Below are positions 1 to 10,535 of a stretch of 64,000 bases of DNA, piece after piece. The notes under the pieces were generated by a model. That model saw only the letters and a program-made list of their open reading frames with translations, did no database searches and had not been told where the DNA came from. The stretch lies in assembly GCA_025201845.1 (NCBI GenBank), contig MU603944.1, positions 124,001 through 188,000 of the forward strand, given 5' to 3'. Position numbers and translations under genes: made by a program. The stretch comes from Martensiomyces pterosporus. Taxonomy: Eukaryota > Kickxellomycota > Kickxellomycetes > Kickxellales > Kickxellaceae. How positions within the stretch are numbered: the stretch's first letter is position 1; every line of letters starts with the position of its first letter.

Positions 1-3000
1 GCCGGTGGCAGCTGGCGCGACTGCCCAGCAACGCCAGGCTTGTTCATGGCCAGCGAGGCGCGTGCAAGAGCGCCAGAGCGGGTCCACTCAAAGCTCAGCT
101 TCTCTGTGAACAGAGCAAGCGTCGGTGCCAGTGCGGTAAGCAGCTCCGTGTGCCGCAGCTCTTGCTCGGCAGTCGGCGGCTCGATCCACCAGCCAGTAAC
201 GCCCGATGATGAGACGACCTTGCCCGGGCTGTACACCGGGTCGTTCTCAGAGACAACCTTGACGAGGCCCTTGAGCAGCTGGAACGCAGTGAGCTCGCGA
301 CCCACACGGCCGCCGCGCTCAATCTTGTCCCACGCCGACGACACAATGACCTCAGCGACCTCCTTCCAGCCGCGCAGGGCGCTCGCGTAGGCAAAGAACA
401 GCTCCCGCTCCTGGTTCGAGAAGTAGCAGCGAATGACAACGCGGCGGATAGTCCTGTGGACGCGCTGGCGGGTGGCAGCAGAGCTGAGGCCGCCGCTGGC
501 ATCAAGCGCACGCTCGGCCTGGCGGAGAAGCGCAACTAGAGCATGCAGGTCGTAGACAGCACACCCGCGCTCGTTGGCAACAACACACGAGCTGATGTCG
601 ACGTTGAGGATGTCGGTGTCAATTGCAGCGTCGCGTTGCGCCGGTGAATCATACGACGAGACGCCGCCGCTGCCCATGTCGTCATCATCGTCAGCGTCCA
701 TGGCGAGCGAGCTTCCAGACGAAAGGTACTTCTTCTCGGTCAGGCGCTGCTGGCGGCGGAGCGTGTACGACGAGTCCCTGTACGCCTGGCGCAGGCAATC
801 AAACAGAGCAAGCAGCCTCATGCGCGAGTCCAGGAAGGTCTGCGACCCCTTGCCAGGCAGGACGCTGAACACGTCGCCATCGTCCTGCGCGCTGCCAGAC
901 GACTGGCCCGCATCTCCAACCAGCCACTCGATGATGCGCTTGGCGCGCGAGCGCGAGTCCTGGAGCACAAGCGTGTGCAGCTCAAGGGCAGTGCTGCGCC
1001 ACAGCCAGGCACGCGCGTGCATCTGCGCATAGACGCGGATAGGGCTGTAAACCTCCGACAAAAAGCCGTCGACGGCTGCTGCGTCGTCCTTGCCCGAGCC
1101 AAAGCTTTGGATGTCGACCTCCTGCAGGCTGGGCACGATGGTGGTCGGGGTGCCGCTGATCTGAGTGAAGAAGAACTCCTCGCGAGCACGCAGGAACCGC
1201 ATAGTGACGTCGCTGGTGACTGGGTCGGAGCAGAGGTGGTAGATCAGGTGGTAGCAGCGCTCGGCCAGGCGAGGGCGGTGGACGAGAAGCGCAGAGGACT
1301 GGGGGTCGTATGCCTCTGCGCTGGCAGCGTCGGCATCGTCGCTGGTCAGGTTATCCTTGCGCAGAAGCTCCAAGACCGTGTGCAGGCAAGTGGCACGCTG
1401 GGACGAGTCGGGGAGGTCGTCGGTCGCCGGCTTGGTGAGGCTGAATCCAAGCAAATAGTGCGCAATAGTTGGCGCGGGCTTGGATGGCGAGAGGTTGGCA
1501 AGAAGGAGATCGATGATGGCCATGCGGATGGACTGGGATGGCGCACTGGACTGCTGGTCCTCCAGCCCGCTGGTGAATCCCTTGGCTGCCTCCGTAATCA
1601 GGCCGCCCGACTGCGACTCGCTGACGGCGTCGTCGTCAAGCTCCAAGCAGCTGATGAAGCCATGAAGGATGCGAACGCTCTCCTCGCTGCGGTCGATCAT
1701 GCTGACAAGGCGGTTGAGCGTGAGCATGTCGGTGCCACGCGATGCGCTGTCGTCGATGCCGTTAAACACAACCGAGTCTGACAGGATGTGCAGAATCTTG
1801 ACAGACGCGAGGCAGACGTCAGCCGAGACAACGCAGTTGATGTAGGTGATGATCTGCACCACTGACTGGCGGCGCGTCAAAAGGAGCTGGTCCAGCGTGG
1901 TTAGCGAGCGCGGGAGGTTCAGCGGGAAGCCAAGCAGCTCGGTGGAGTCGACAAGCAGGGGGATCACCGTGCGAAGTAGCGGGTCCTGCAGACGCAGGAT
2001 GCGCAGGAGGATGCGCAGGGTGCTCAGCACAGAGAAACCGATGGATGCGGCGAGGTCCCCAGTAGCAGTGTTCAGCGTGTCAACGCCGACGCTAAGGATC
2101 TGGAGCAGGCTGTCCAGGAGCTTTGACCCGCAGAGGATGCGGATTGCGATCTCAAAGCCGGGGTGCGTGACGAGCAAGCGCAGGTTGGACGCAAGGTCGC
2201 CGCTCTGGGGCCCAGGCTCACTGACGCGGCCTGGCGCTGGAGCGTTGGGCTCGAAGACCAGGCCGCTGAGGTCCATCGTGGCCAGGCAGCGCTCGATAAC
2301 ATCAAGCGACAGCGCGTAGACGCTCCACTTCTCGGAGGAGCAGCGGTAGGGGCGCTGGTCGGCCTTCAGGAACACGCTGTCCAGCACGAATCCGACGTAC
2401 GGGCCAATGCCAGGGATGCGATAGGTCTCCCCAAGGTCGGCAGGGATGGACGGCGAGGGCAGCGAGTAGAGGATCGGGTCGCGGTCCATGTTTGACAGCG
2501 CAGGCGCGTTGTTTGACGTGTGGATCAGCGTGGCGATAAGGCGCACAAAAGCGCGCATCTCGGGGTAGGTCTCGTCGGCAGCCTCGATCTCCTCCAGCTC
2601 GTGCACGATTCCTCCGCGGCTCTGCCAGGCGCGGCTGTTGCTGCCACGGCCGACAGTCACACTGCGGCGCGGCGTCGCTTCGGGCATGGGGACTTGCTGG
2701 CTACCGGCGGGGCGCGCAAGGCGCAGTGCATCCAGGTCGCTGGTGGTGGGCAGCGTCTGACTCTGCTCAAGAAGAACCCACGTGCGGCGTGCAATCTCGT
2801 CCACGGCCATACGAACGCCGTCCATCTGCGCATCCTCCGCATAGTCGATCTCGGAGCCAATCTCAGCAAACGCAGCAATCGTGTCGATCAGGCTTGCCTT
2901 GAGCGAGACGGGCACCACGCAGCCAAGCAGGTTGAACATGGTCATGATGGCGTTGTACTCCTGGTGCTCGTAAAGGGTTGTGCGAGCAATGATGGAGTAG

Positions 3001-5126
3001 CGTGCAACAGAGCGGCACAGGCGCAAAAACGCGCGCAGCAGAGCAACCTCGGCATCGGGGATCTCAGGCGGCGCAACGAGCGGGTCTGGCTCGCTTTGGC
3101 GCATCTGGCTGGCATAGAAGTCGAGTGCGCCAAACAGCGCGGGCCAGGAGCAGAGCGGGGCCTGGTTTGAGGCAACGTGGGTGCGGCTGGGGCTCATAAG
3201 TCCGCCGTCAGCCGAGCTCATAAAGTCGAATGCGCACACGCTGGACTGGGTGCCGCAGGCAAGCGACGAGAGCATGTTGAAGTAGCCGCGGATCATTCCT
3301 TGCTCGCGGCAGTCGGAGCCCCAGCGAAGGAAAACCGCCAGGCGGTCGTCCAGATCGGGTCTGGAGCCGTCGGCGCGCCCCCAGAACCGAAGACCAGCAT
3401 CGGGCCGGTCTGCAAACAGCACGGTGATCCACAGGAAGAGGGCCTCCGTGTCGCGTCGGGGTTCGGGAGCCGACGCTGCGGCTGGAGCGTCCGGGGTAGG
3501 CGTGCTGTTGGCGATGCTGCGGCTGTAGCGGTACCCGCTCTGCAGCATCTGCTGCTGCTGCTGCTGCTGCTGGAGCAGCTGCCTCTGCTCCTCCTGGGCA
3601 ATGCGCTGCTGCTCAGCCTGCTGGGCTTGGTAGATGGCGTCTTCCTCGCTGTAGCGCATGCGCCTGATAAGACTAGACATCCTGCCAATGAATGCCGACA
3701 GCGTATCCTCGAGCGTGCGCTCGATCTGCCACTGCAGCTCATGCGGCGTGTCTGTGAAATGCGGGTACCGCTTGGCACCGGCATCCTTGCTGCTCTGCGG
3801 GTTGGCGCGCTGTCTTTGCAGCACGCCAAACTCTGAGGACAGCTCGTACTCGAGATCGCCGGTAATGCGGTAGCCCAGAAGGTAGTCCACGGCAAAGCGG
3901 TAGGCGCCCATCTGAATGGCCTGCTCGGCGATCTTCTCCACTTTGTCCTCGCGGTATCCGACGAGCTGGTCGAACCCTGGAGAGCGCTTCATTCCAAACA
4001 GGGCAAGCAGCGACCACTGCAGCCAAACCATGCCCTTGAGGCCGTCGTCGTTCCAGGGCTTGTCGACAATCTCGGCATTAAGCTTTGAAAGGAACTGGCT
4101 GTCGCTGACCAGGTGGTGGATTTTGTCGAGCGCTGCCACCTCTGCCAGCTCCTGGTTGGTGCCCTCTGCCGAGGTTCCAAGAGCAACCAGAAGAGCGACA
4201 GCCATGCGCAGCGTGGCTGGGTCCTCGGTGCTGCTGCTCCTAAGCCACTCGACCACGCTGATGAGCTCGCTCGAGTTGAGCTGATAGTCGCGGACGATCT
4301 CAAGCAGCAGCATTGCAAGCTGCTTCCGCTCTTCGCCGAGCTTTGTCTGCACAAACTCTACGACTTCGCGCTGGTACGGGATATCGGCTGTGGGGCCATT
4401 GAGCGTCGCCGTGATCTTCTCCTGCTTGGCTCTCAGCTCGCCCATGGCGCTGATAACGCGCTCGGGGAACATCTTGCCTGCAGACTTGAGTGTGCTTGAG
4501 AGGATCTCGCCAGCGACTTTCTCTAGGGCTGTGCGGACAGACTCGGCGACCTCCTGGCTGGCGCCGCCACGGAACAGCGTGTTCAGACCCACAAGCTTGG
4601 CTTCGCGCTCGCCAAAGAAGAGCAGAATCGCTGACTCGGCAGCAGGGAGCTCGAACCGCTTCTCATACTTGACGCCGTGGTGCACCAGCGCAGCGGCCAC
4701 GTCCTCGTCGATATCCAAAAAGTCGGAAAGCTTCTTTGCCTCCGTGATAAAGTCAGCGCTGACCTTGAACTTTTCGCCGTTGATCGATGGTGTGCCTAAA
4801 TATTCAAGAGGAACAGAGCGCAGGGGTTGCACGAAAGCACGGGTGCAGTTAGCGTCAAAAAGCTGTGCCACCCACACACCTGCCGGTGCCTCTACAGAAG
4901 CCGCACGGACTGGTGCAAATGTTTGCAACTTACCCTTTTCGAGTTCGGCCCGGTGCTGTGCGTTTTTCCCTGGGTACTCAAACAAGCCAGCCAGGTCGGG
5001 TTTCAACTTCTCCAGCTGCTTCTTGAGGCGCTCGAATGTGGGTGACTCGTCATCGAGCTCCAAGCTGTCTTCAAGGAGCTTATTCAGAGCAGCGAACCTC
5101 TCAGGCTCCCAAGTGGTGTTTGCCAT
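1..5126 (-). CDS. NUP192: Nuclear pore inner-ring nucleoporin NUP192/NUP205, 3' end outside window
   Basis: Large scaffold nucleoporin of the inner ring of the nuclear pore complex. The ATG is at 5126. Exon 1 (5126-4934) joins exon 2 (4795 to the window edge) across a 138-nt GTAAGT...TTTAG intron with a glycine codon split 1+2. Exon 2 stays open in one frame down to base 1, giving about 1660 residues here; family members are about 1700-2100, so only the C-terminal part is missing. The N-terminus (MANTTWEPERF) and the alpha-helical block around residues 80-130 (KKLSDFLDIDED, ALVHHGVKYEKR) resemble the Nup192/Nup205 N-terminal domain. A Q-rich insert with seven consecutive glutamines lies near residue 470 (about 3540-3600). 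No enzyme motif is expected. Family assignment rests on sequence resemblance read by eye. Confidence 0.85.
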   Translation of the reverse strand, partial: MANTTWEPERFAALNKLLEDSLELDDESPTFERLKKQLEKLKPDLAGLFEYPGKNAQHRAELEKGKLQTFAPVRAASVEAPAGVWVAQLFDANCTRAFVQPLRSVPLEYLGTPSINGEKFKVSADFITEAKKLSDFLDIDEDVAAALVHHGVKYEKRFELPAAESAILLFFGEREAKLVGLNTLFRGGASQEVAESVRTALEKVAGEILSSTLKSAGKMFPERVISAMGELRAKQEKITATLNGPTADIPYQREVVEFVQTKLGEERKQLAMLLLEIVRDYQLNSSELISVVEWLRSSSTEDPATLRMAVALLVALGTSAEGTNQELAEVAALDKIHHLVSDSQFLSKLNAEIVDKPWNDDGLKGMVWLQWSLLALFGMKRSPGFDQLVGYREDKVEKIAEQAIQMGAYRFAVDYLLGYRITGDLEYELSSEFGVLQRQRANPQSSKDAGAKRYPHFTDTPHELQWQIERTLEDTLSAFIGRMSSLIRRMRYSEEDAIYQAQQAEQQRIAQEEQRQLLQQQQQQQQMLQSGYRYSRSIANSTPTPDAPAAASAPEPRRDTEALFLWITVLFADRPDAGLRFWGRADGSRPDLDDRLAVFLRWGSDCREQGMIRGYFNMLSSLACGTQSSVCAFDFMSSADGGLMSPSRTHVASNQAPLCSWPALFGALDFYASQMRQSEPDPLVAPPEIPDAEVALLRAFLRLCRSVARYSIIARTTLYEHQEYNAIMTMFNLLGCVVPVSLKASLIDTIAAFAEIGSEIDYAEDAQMDGVRMAVDEIARRTWVLLEQSQTLPTTSDLDALRLARPAGSQQVPMPEATPRRSVTVGRGSNSRAWQSRGGIVHELEEIEAADETYPEMRAFVRLIATLIHTSNNAPALSNMDRDPILYSLPSPSIPADLGETYRIPGIGPYVGFVLDSVFLKADQRPYRCSSEKWSVYALSLDVIERCLATMDLSGLVFEPNAPAPGRVSEPGPQSGDLASNLRLLVTHPGFEIAIRILCGSKLLDSLLQILSVGVDTLNTATGDLAASIGFSVLSTLRILLRILRLQDPLLRTVIPLLVDSTELLGFPLNLPRSLTTLDQLLLTRRQSVVQIITYINCVVSADVCLASVKILHILSDSVVFNGIDDSASRGTDMLTLNRLVSMIDRSEESVRILHGFISCLELDDDAVSESQSGGLITEAAKGFTSGLEDQQSSAPSQSIRMAIIDLLLANLSPSKPAPTIAHYLLGFSLTKPATDDLPDSSQRATCLHTVLELLRKDNLTSDDADAASAEAYDPQSSALLVHRPRLAERCYHLIYHLCSDPVTSDVTMRFLRAREEFFFTQISGTPTTIVPSLQEVDIQSFGSGKDDAAAVDGFLSEVYSPIRVYAQMHARAWLWRSTALELHTLVLQDSRSRAKRIIEWLVGDAGQSSGSAQDDGDVFSVLPGKGSQTFLDSRMRLLALFDCLRQAYRDSSYTLRRQQRLTEKKYLSSGSSLAMDADDDDDMGSGGVSSYDSPAQRDAAIDTDILNVDISSCVVANERGCAVYDLHALVALLRQAERALDASGGLSSAATRQRVHRTIRRVVIRCYFSNQERELFFAYASALRGWKEVAEVIVSSAWDKIERGGRVGRELTAFQLLKGLVKVVSENDPVYSPGKVVSSSGVTGWWIEPPTAEQELRHTELLTALAPTLALFTEKLSFEWTRSGALARASLAMNKPGVAGQSRQLPP

Positions 5127-5838
5127 CCTACGTATGAAGCAGACGGGCGCATACATGCCGCAAGTGTGTTAGAGCACACGCGTGAGGAGGGCTGCGAGGG
5201 CTGCCCACAGAAAAGCAGGGATGCTCGCCCGATTAAGGCCAGCGCGATTCAATCTGCTTACCTGTCTGTTGTCGAAACGCGCTAGCCAAAACACGCGCAC
5301 TGCTTGTTCGTTCTTTGGTTGCCTGTGCCTTGCTTGGATTTGGGGCTCAGCAGGCTAGCAAGCAAGCGAAACGCGTCGTCGTGTGTTTAAGTTAGTCTGA
5401 GCTTGGCTGTGGGCGTGTCCTGTTGTGTGTTTTCCTTCCTCAATAGTCAGCACAGGTGTAGAGATTAGAAAGAGGGCTGGTCTGAGGAGAGAATGCCAAA
5501 AGGGCTTGCAGCTGTATAGAGGAAGAAAAGCTGTATCTTTGCGCTCGAGCAAGAGAATCGAAGCAAGCAGACGTAAACATGGCGTCGGCGTCTCTGCTTT
5601 CGCACTTGCCCCTCTTCCTTGCATGCAATTCTTTGCTTTTTTCTCGCCTGCTTGCCTTATGCTGCGTGATCTGGCATCTTGATTATCCATAATCCCGGTG
5701 CGACAAGCAGAGCCCAACCCTGGCCCAGCGTGCCATCGCCCCCTTCAGGCACCAGCTGCCTCCAGCATTGCAGCGCGGCATCAGCTTTTGCAAACGCACA
5801 CTCCGTATTTCAAGACGCCATATCCCCAGATGCCGGCA
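5127..5838. promoter_or_regulatory. Shared upstream region of NUP192 (-) and ASA1 (+)
   Basis: About 710 bp between two divergent start codons. Short open frames on both strands show no family resemblance. The frame of the + gene stays open upstream to a GTG at 5698, but the conserved WD protein begins at the ATG at 5839. I see no clear TATA box. It is presumed to hold both promoters and 5' leaders. Confidence 0.5.
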
Positions 5839-6906
5839 ATGTCGCGGCCGGCGTTCGTGTTTAGAGGCCACCAGGCACCAGTCAACTGCGTGCACTTCTT
5901 TGCCGACGACCGGTTTTTGGCATCAGGAGACCAGGACGGGCAGGTGGTCGTGTGGAACATGCTTCTCAAGCGGCAGCTTGTCGCAGAGCCAGATGCGCAT
6001 GCCGGTGCGGTGCTGGCGGTCTGCGGCGTTGGCTCGGACACGGTTGTGAGCCAGGGCCGAGACAACAAGCTCAACATCTGGAAGCTCGGCGCGAGCGAGT
6101 TCAGCGGGGTTCTAAACGCCACAGAGTCGCTCGATGTGGACTCGATGAGCTTTTGCAAGTTCACGCTTGCTGAGGGTGCCGAGACGGCGTGGATTGCTGC
6201 GCTTCAGGACGCTGGTGCTGGCAAGGCACTCATATACAACATTGGCAAGGGCACCAAATCCGCGCTGGCCATCGGCCGTACGTCGCAGACAAAGGCTGGG
6301 GGCCGCGACGACTCGCCAATGTGCCTGAAGCTAGTGCCGATGGGTGACCAGCTGCTAGGGCTGTTTGTGGGCTACGAAAGCACCACACTCCAGTACTTTG
6401 AGATAGCAATCGGGCCGGGTGTCTGCTCGGCAACACGCAAGCACTCCGTGAAAACAGCGCACGAAGAGCCGATAATGGGCGTGGACTACGACGCAGAGAG
6501 CAAGCGTGTGTATACGTGTGCCGCTGACAACAGGGTTTGCTGCTACACGCTCGACGCTTCCGGGCTCCATGAGGCAACGGCACCGTGCCTGCTCAAACAC
6601 CCCGGCAGCTCAGAGGTCCGCCACTTCACGTCGCCGCCGCTCGTTGCTGTCTCCGGGTGGGACTACGCGCTGCACCTGCTTGACGAGCAGCTAAACCATA
6701 GGCGGGACGTCCTGTTCCACCGAGCAGCGCTGACCTCCGTAGACATTAGCTCGCTGAGCCAGGAGTATTCCCAGCACATCTCGGACCCCATTGTCAGACA
6801 GCGCTGGAGCTCACGCCCACGGTGGCTCGCTGCTGCCAGCCGGGATTCCAGAATATCGCTTTGGAACATTGACGACATAGCGGCAGCAGACGCAGCATCT
6901 GTCTAG
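5839..6906 (+). CDS. ASA1: WD40 protein, ASTRA subunit Asa1 / GNB1L family
   Basis: A 355-residue single-exon WD-repeat protein. It opens with MSRPAFVFRGHQAPVNCVHF, followed by FLASGDQDGQVVVWNM, the usual first blade of Asa1/GNB1L proteins. The last blade (WLAAASRDSRISLWNI) ends the protein in the typical way. In yeasts Asa1 belongs to the ASTRA complex with Tra1 and the TTT factors, which help assemble PIKK-family kinases. I chose the ATG at 5839 because the frame upstream (back to a GTG at 5698) is non-conserved; an ATG at 5830 would add only three residues. It is divergent from NUP192. Other WD40 families are possible, but the N-terminal blade and total length favour Asa1. Confidence 0.75.
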   Translation: MSRPAFVFRGHQAPVNCVHFFADDRFLASGDQDGQVVVWNMLLKRQLVAEPDAHAGAVLAVCGVGSDTVVSQGRDNKLNIWKLGASEFSGVLNATESLDVDSMSFCKFTLAEGAETAWIAALQDAGAGKALIYNIGKGTKSALAIGRTSQTKAGGRDDSPMCLKLVPMGDQLLGLFVGYESTTLQYFEIAIGPGVCSATRKHSVKTAHEEPIMGVDYDAESKRVYTCAADNRVCCYTLDASGLHEATAPCLLKHPGSSEVRHFTSPPLVAVSGWDYALHLLDEQLNHRRDVLFHRAALTSVDISSLSQEYSQHISDPIVRQRWSSRPRWLAAASRDSRISLWNIDDIAAADAASV

Positions 6907-7047
6907 AAGAGAGCAGCGCGAGCGCAGAAGCGGGCGTGGCAGCGGCGACAGCACACCCACCGTGGCCTCCTGCCCGCCTCTTCTTTCCTGCTTCTCTTTA
7001 GTTGCTCCTATTTATTGGCCAAATACCACTCGCAAATTACAGCAGCA

Positions 7048-7374
7048 ATGGCAATTATTGGCAGAGTAGTCCACTTCAGCGTTGACCTGGTTCTTATTTC
7101 AACTGCGCTTGCTGGCATTCGGAGGTCGACTGGGCTGACGTAAGTACCAAGGGGGCGCTCACGCTCGCCAGTGCTTGCTAGAAGAAAAACGGGCTGCCCA
7201 GCTAACACAGACACTCCCTTTGGTAACTGCTGTTTCCTGCCGTGTAGACCAGCACTGGATGGAGCCGACAGCACTGTCCGTGGCATCGTCAAGGGGTACC
7301 TAAACATTGGCGAGCGCACCATCGACTATGCCAAGTCACAGCTGAGCGATACCAGGTACTTTAAGCGAGAATAG
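7048..7374 (+). CDS. DUF1748 small membrane-type protein (Mco10-like)
   Basis: A 72-residue protein from two exons, 7048-7139 and 7248-7374, joined across a 108-nt GTAAGT...TGTAG intron that splits a Thr codon. The product starts MAIIGRVVHFSVDLVLISTA and continues with LAGIRRSTGL, then GYLNIGERTIDYAKS near the end, which is the layout of the fungal DUF1748 family. The N-terminal half is a single hydrophobic segment. The family includes a yeast mitochondrial protein associated with ATP synthase (Mco10); the role here is inferred only from that. Neither exon alone would be noticed as a gene; the joined frame has family length and a stop at 7372-7374. Confidence 0.8.
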
Positions 7375-7637
7375 GCACCCATTGTTACACACGATGGCGT
7401 CTGGACGCAGAGCTCAGCAGAGTAGTGCATGACAGCATTTTTTTTCTCTCTGCGGGCAGACAGCATCGGCCGCGTCTTTCTCACTCGGGCAGCGCTGCTG
7501 TTTCTTTTTGAGTTTCCCGCGCTGGTTGATATTCATACTCTTTTTTCTTTCTGTTTCTTTGCCAAGCACGCCCCGCTCTCCCGGAGAAGGGAGGTACTCG
7601 AACCAATTCAAAAAGCACAGTAAACGAACACATAATA

Positions 7638-9312
7638 ATGTACAAAGTTCCGTTCCCCGACGACGTCAAGTACACCGTTGCTGCTGACGCTGGCGAGGAT
7701 GCCGAGGGCTTTATGGTCATAGGCTCGTACTCTGTCGACAAAGAGGTCGGCAGCGGCTCCTATGGCACCGTGTACCGCGTCAAGCACAAACGGACAGGGC
7801 AGAAATACGTAAGTGCACGCCAGGAGCCTCTTCGGAGACGCTCTCTCTGCAGACCCGTGCTGCTGCCACGCTGTCGGCTGCTCATCCCCTTTCCCTGCCA
7901 GGCATGCATGCTCCCTGCCATGGACGGCTAACCGTGCTATTTGTGGTGCTTCGCATGGCGCTGTAGGCAATGAAGGTGTACCACAAGGCTGGCCTGCGCA
8001 AGCGCGTGCAGTCGGCGATGATGAAGCGTGCTCGCGGCGGCGGGCCAATGCGCGGAGGTCCTGGCCGCGGAGGGCTCTTTGCAATGAGGCAGGTGATGAG
8101 GGACCAGCAGAACGACGAGGCCGCCGATCCCTTCTCGCTTATTAAGATGGAGCTGGCGATATCGAAGAAGCTGAAGCACAACAACCTGGTGCGTCTGTAC
8201 GAGGTTCTCAATGACCCGGAGCAGGATGTCCTGTATCTAAGTAAGTAAATGAAGCTGCAGCCAAAAAAAAAGAAGAAAAACTTGCTGCTCCGGCGCACCC
8301 AATCGCTTTTACAAAAAGAGACTGAGCCCTGGCATTGCGATTTCCACCGAGTGTTTTCCATCGATGGAATGCGGCAAACAGGGCCAAAGGCGGAGCCTCC
8401 TGACTTTGCGTGTGACAGTGGAGTTACTGCATCTGCCAGCTTGCCTCACTAACCCTGCTCTCTTCTCCGACGCTGCTGCTCTCCGTAGTCATGGACCTGT
8501 GCGAGAACGGGCCAGTACAGCGCCTGAATATGGAGGAGGCCACAGCCGAGCCCATCAGCGCCAAGGACGCGCACAAGTACTTTACCCATGCGCTTCTCGG
8601 CCTGGAGTACCTCCACGAGCACGACATCATCCACAGGGACATCAAGCCGGACAACATGCTGCTCACGGAGGACGGCACGCTCAAAATCACCGACTTTGGC
8701 GAGTCCATCCTGCTCAAGCAGCACGGCGAGAAGATCAAGGGCACCTCGGGCACGCCAGCATTCATGGCACCCGAGCTCTGCCAAGGGCTGAGCGAGGTGT
8801 CTGGCGAGGCCACCGATATTTGGTCGCTGGGCATCTGCCTCTACTCGTTCATCTACGGCAAACTCCCGTTCAAAGGATCTACGCTGCTGGAGGTCTTTGA
8901 CTCGATCGCCGAGGACGAGCTCAGGTTCCCTGGACCACACGACGGCGATCTGAACGACCTAATCTCATGCATGCTCGAGAGGAACCCTGACAAGCGAATC
9001 ACCATCGCGGACATTAGAATGCATCCGTGGGTCACTCAGAATAGCACCTACCAGCTCCCCGACAAGGAGACCAACTGCCAGAACGTCGTGCTGCGCATCA
9101 CCCAGGAGGACCTCGACAACGTTATCCAGCCCATCTACGACATCATGCCCGTCATTCGCGCTGTGGCCAAGCTCAAGCGCTTCCGCAGACGAATCAAGGA
9201 GAGGCACGAGAGGGAGCAGCAGGAGCAGCAGCAGAGGGCGCTCTTGGAGGAGAAGCAGCAGCAAGGCTCACCCGAGCACGCACAGCAGCCTCTGGAAAGC
9301 CAGGACCAGTAG
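7638..9312 (+). CDS. Calcium/calmodulin-dependent protein kinase kinase (CaMKK)-like Ser/Thr kinase
   Basis: A 422-residue kinase from three exons: 7638-7808, 7967-8240 and 8489-9312. Both introns are GT-AG. The glycine loop (VGSGSYGTVYRVKH) is near residue 38. The AMKVYHK lysine opens exon 2, followed by a Gly/Arg/Pro-rich insert (GGGPMRGGPGRGG) in the N-lobe, a hallmark of CaMKK. HRDIKPDN is near residue 196, DFGES near 217 and GTPAFMAPELC near 235. After the catalytic domain comes a short charged, Q-rich tail. CaMKKs phosphorylate the activation loops of CaMK and AMPK/SNF1-type kinases; fungal relatives include S. pombe Ssp1. The calmodulin-binding helix is probably KLKRFRRRIKERH near residue 385, but this is inference. 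The ATG follows a 5' leader with an upstream stop. Confidence 0.85.
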
Positions 9313-9398
9313 CCCTTTTGTTAGTTTCTGATAGCAGCAGACGCACCTGCACCCAAATGCCGAGCAAGACAAGCAAACAAACATGTTTATTATAGCAG

Positions 9399-10535
9399 CT
9401 ATATTTCGCCTAGGAACATGCTCTTGTCGACGCTGCCAGTGAGAACGATCGGCTCCTGCGGGTGAAAGTCGACTTGGTTTACGCAGCCTTTGTGGCCAGG
9501 CAGCTTGAACTTGGTCTCGCCTGTGCGCATGCTCCAGATCGTCAGTGTCCTGTCGGCGCTGCCAGACGCCACCATCGCCTCGTCCTTGTCGAATGCCGGC
9601 TTGATGAGGTTCTTTTCGTACCCATGAGGAGCGCCCGCGAACACACGCTCGCACCTGTTCGGGCTGCTGCTGTACGGGCGGAGGTCCCAGAGACGCACAG
9701 TGTTGTCAAGCGAAGTGGAGACCAGGTAGTTTCCTGTCCTAGACGACACCGAAATGCCCATTACCGTGTCGGAGTGGCCACGCAGGGTGTAGACTGGCGC
9801 AAGCGACCGGACATCCCACCCCGTAATGTTGTTGTCAACAGAGCCAGCATAGACAGTGGTTCCAGAGAGACTTGCGGCTACAGAGGTCAGCGGCAGCCGG
9901 TGCTCAATCTCTGCCACCGGTCTGCGCTCGCGCGCATCCCACAGCAGAACGGCACCGTCGTCTGAGGCGCTGACGAACAGGTTTTCGTCGCCCGTTCCCT
10001 GGCTCAATGGACAGCACGCATTTACAGGACCTGCGTGGCCTTTGCACCGCTTAAGCCGCTCGCCTGTGGCTGTGTCCCAGATCGCCACTGTCCTGTCGAC
10101 GCTGGCTGTGATGAGCCGGCTGCCGCCGGGCATCCATTGCAGCTCAAGGATTCCGCCCTTGTGTCCCTGAAGCACGCCGTAGTTTATGCAGTCGCCATAT
10201 GTGTTCCACAGAAACACCCGCGTGTCGGTCGACCCTGATGCCAGGTGCTCTCCGCTCGGCGAGAACCGGCATGTTGTCACCTCGCCTTCGTGTCCTGTAA
10301 GGTGCATGATCGGTGCCTGCAAGCCCGACGTGCGTTTTGGGCCGGCCTGTATCAGCGCCTTGCTGCTGCCGCTGGTGCCGGATAATGTAAGTGCCGTGCT
10401 GCCTTCGTGCCGGCTACCGTCGGTCTTCGGCCGCTTGACCAGAGCAACAGCAGACCCCACAGTCTGGCGGGGTACTTGGCCCTCGCCACCATCGGCCAAG
10501 CTGCCCGACGACGCCTTGCGCTTGTGTTCGGCCAT
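9399..10535 (-). CDS. U5 snRNP 40 kDa WD40 protein (SNRNP40 / Spf38 family)
   Basis: A 378-residue, single-exon seven-bladed WD40 protein. After a charged N-terminus comes LTGHEGEVTTCRFSPSGEHL, then ASGSTDTRVFLWNTYGDC and LQGHKGGILELQWMPGGSRL, which closely follow human SNRNP40. Successive blades carry GH and W(D/N) dipeptides (SVDRTVAIWD, LLWDARERRP, NTVRLWDLRPY, GSADRTLTIWSM) and the protein ends after a final GSVDKS blade. SNRNP40 binds Prp8 in the U5 snRNP and the tri-snRNP. The start codon at 10535 is the only Met upstream of the WD domain. The gene is divergent from SDHAF3, with 283 bp between the start codons. Confidence 0.9.
   Translation of the reverse strand: MAEHKRKASSGSLADGGEGQVPRQTVGSAVALVKRPKTDGSRHEGSTALTLSGTSGSSKALIQAGPKRTSGLQAPIMHLTGHEGEVTTCRFSPSGEHLASGSTDTRVFLWNTYGDCINYGVLQGHKGGILELQWMPGGSRLITASVDRTVAIWDTATGERLKRCKGHAGPVNACCPLSQGTGDENLFVSASDDGAVLLWDARERRPVAEIEHRLPLTSVAASLSGTTVYAGSVDNNITGWDVRSLAPVYTLRGHSDTVMGISVSSRTGNYLVSTSLDNTVRLWDLRPYSSSPNRCERVFAGAPHGYEKNLIKPAFDKDEAMVASGSADRTLTIWSMRTGETKFKLPGHKGCVNQVDFHPQEPIVLTGSVDKSMFLGEI

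Noticed and set aside
975..1781. 268-aa plus-strand ORF
   Set aside because: It is antisense to the NUP192 exon 2 frame, which is continuous and family-like.
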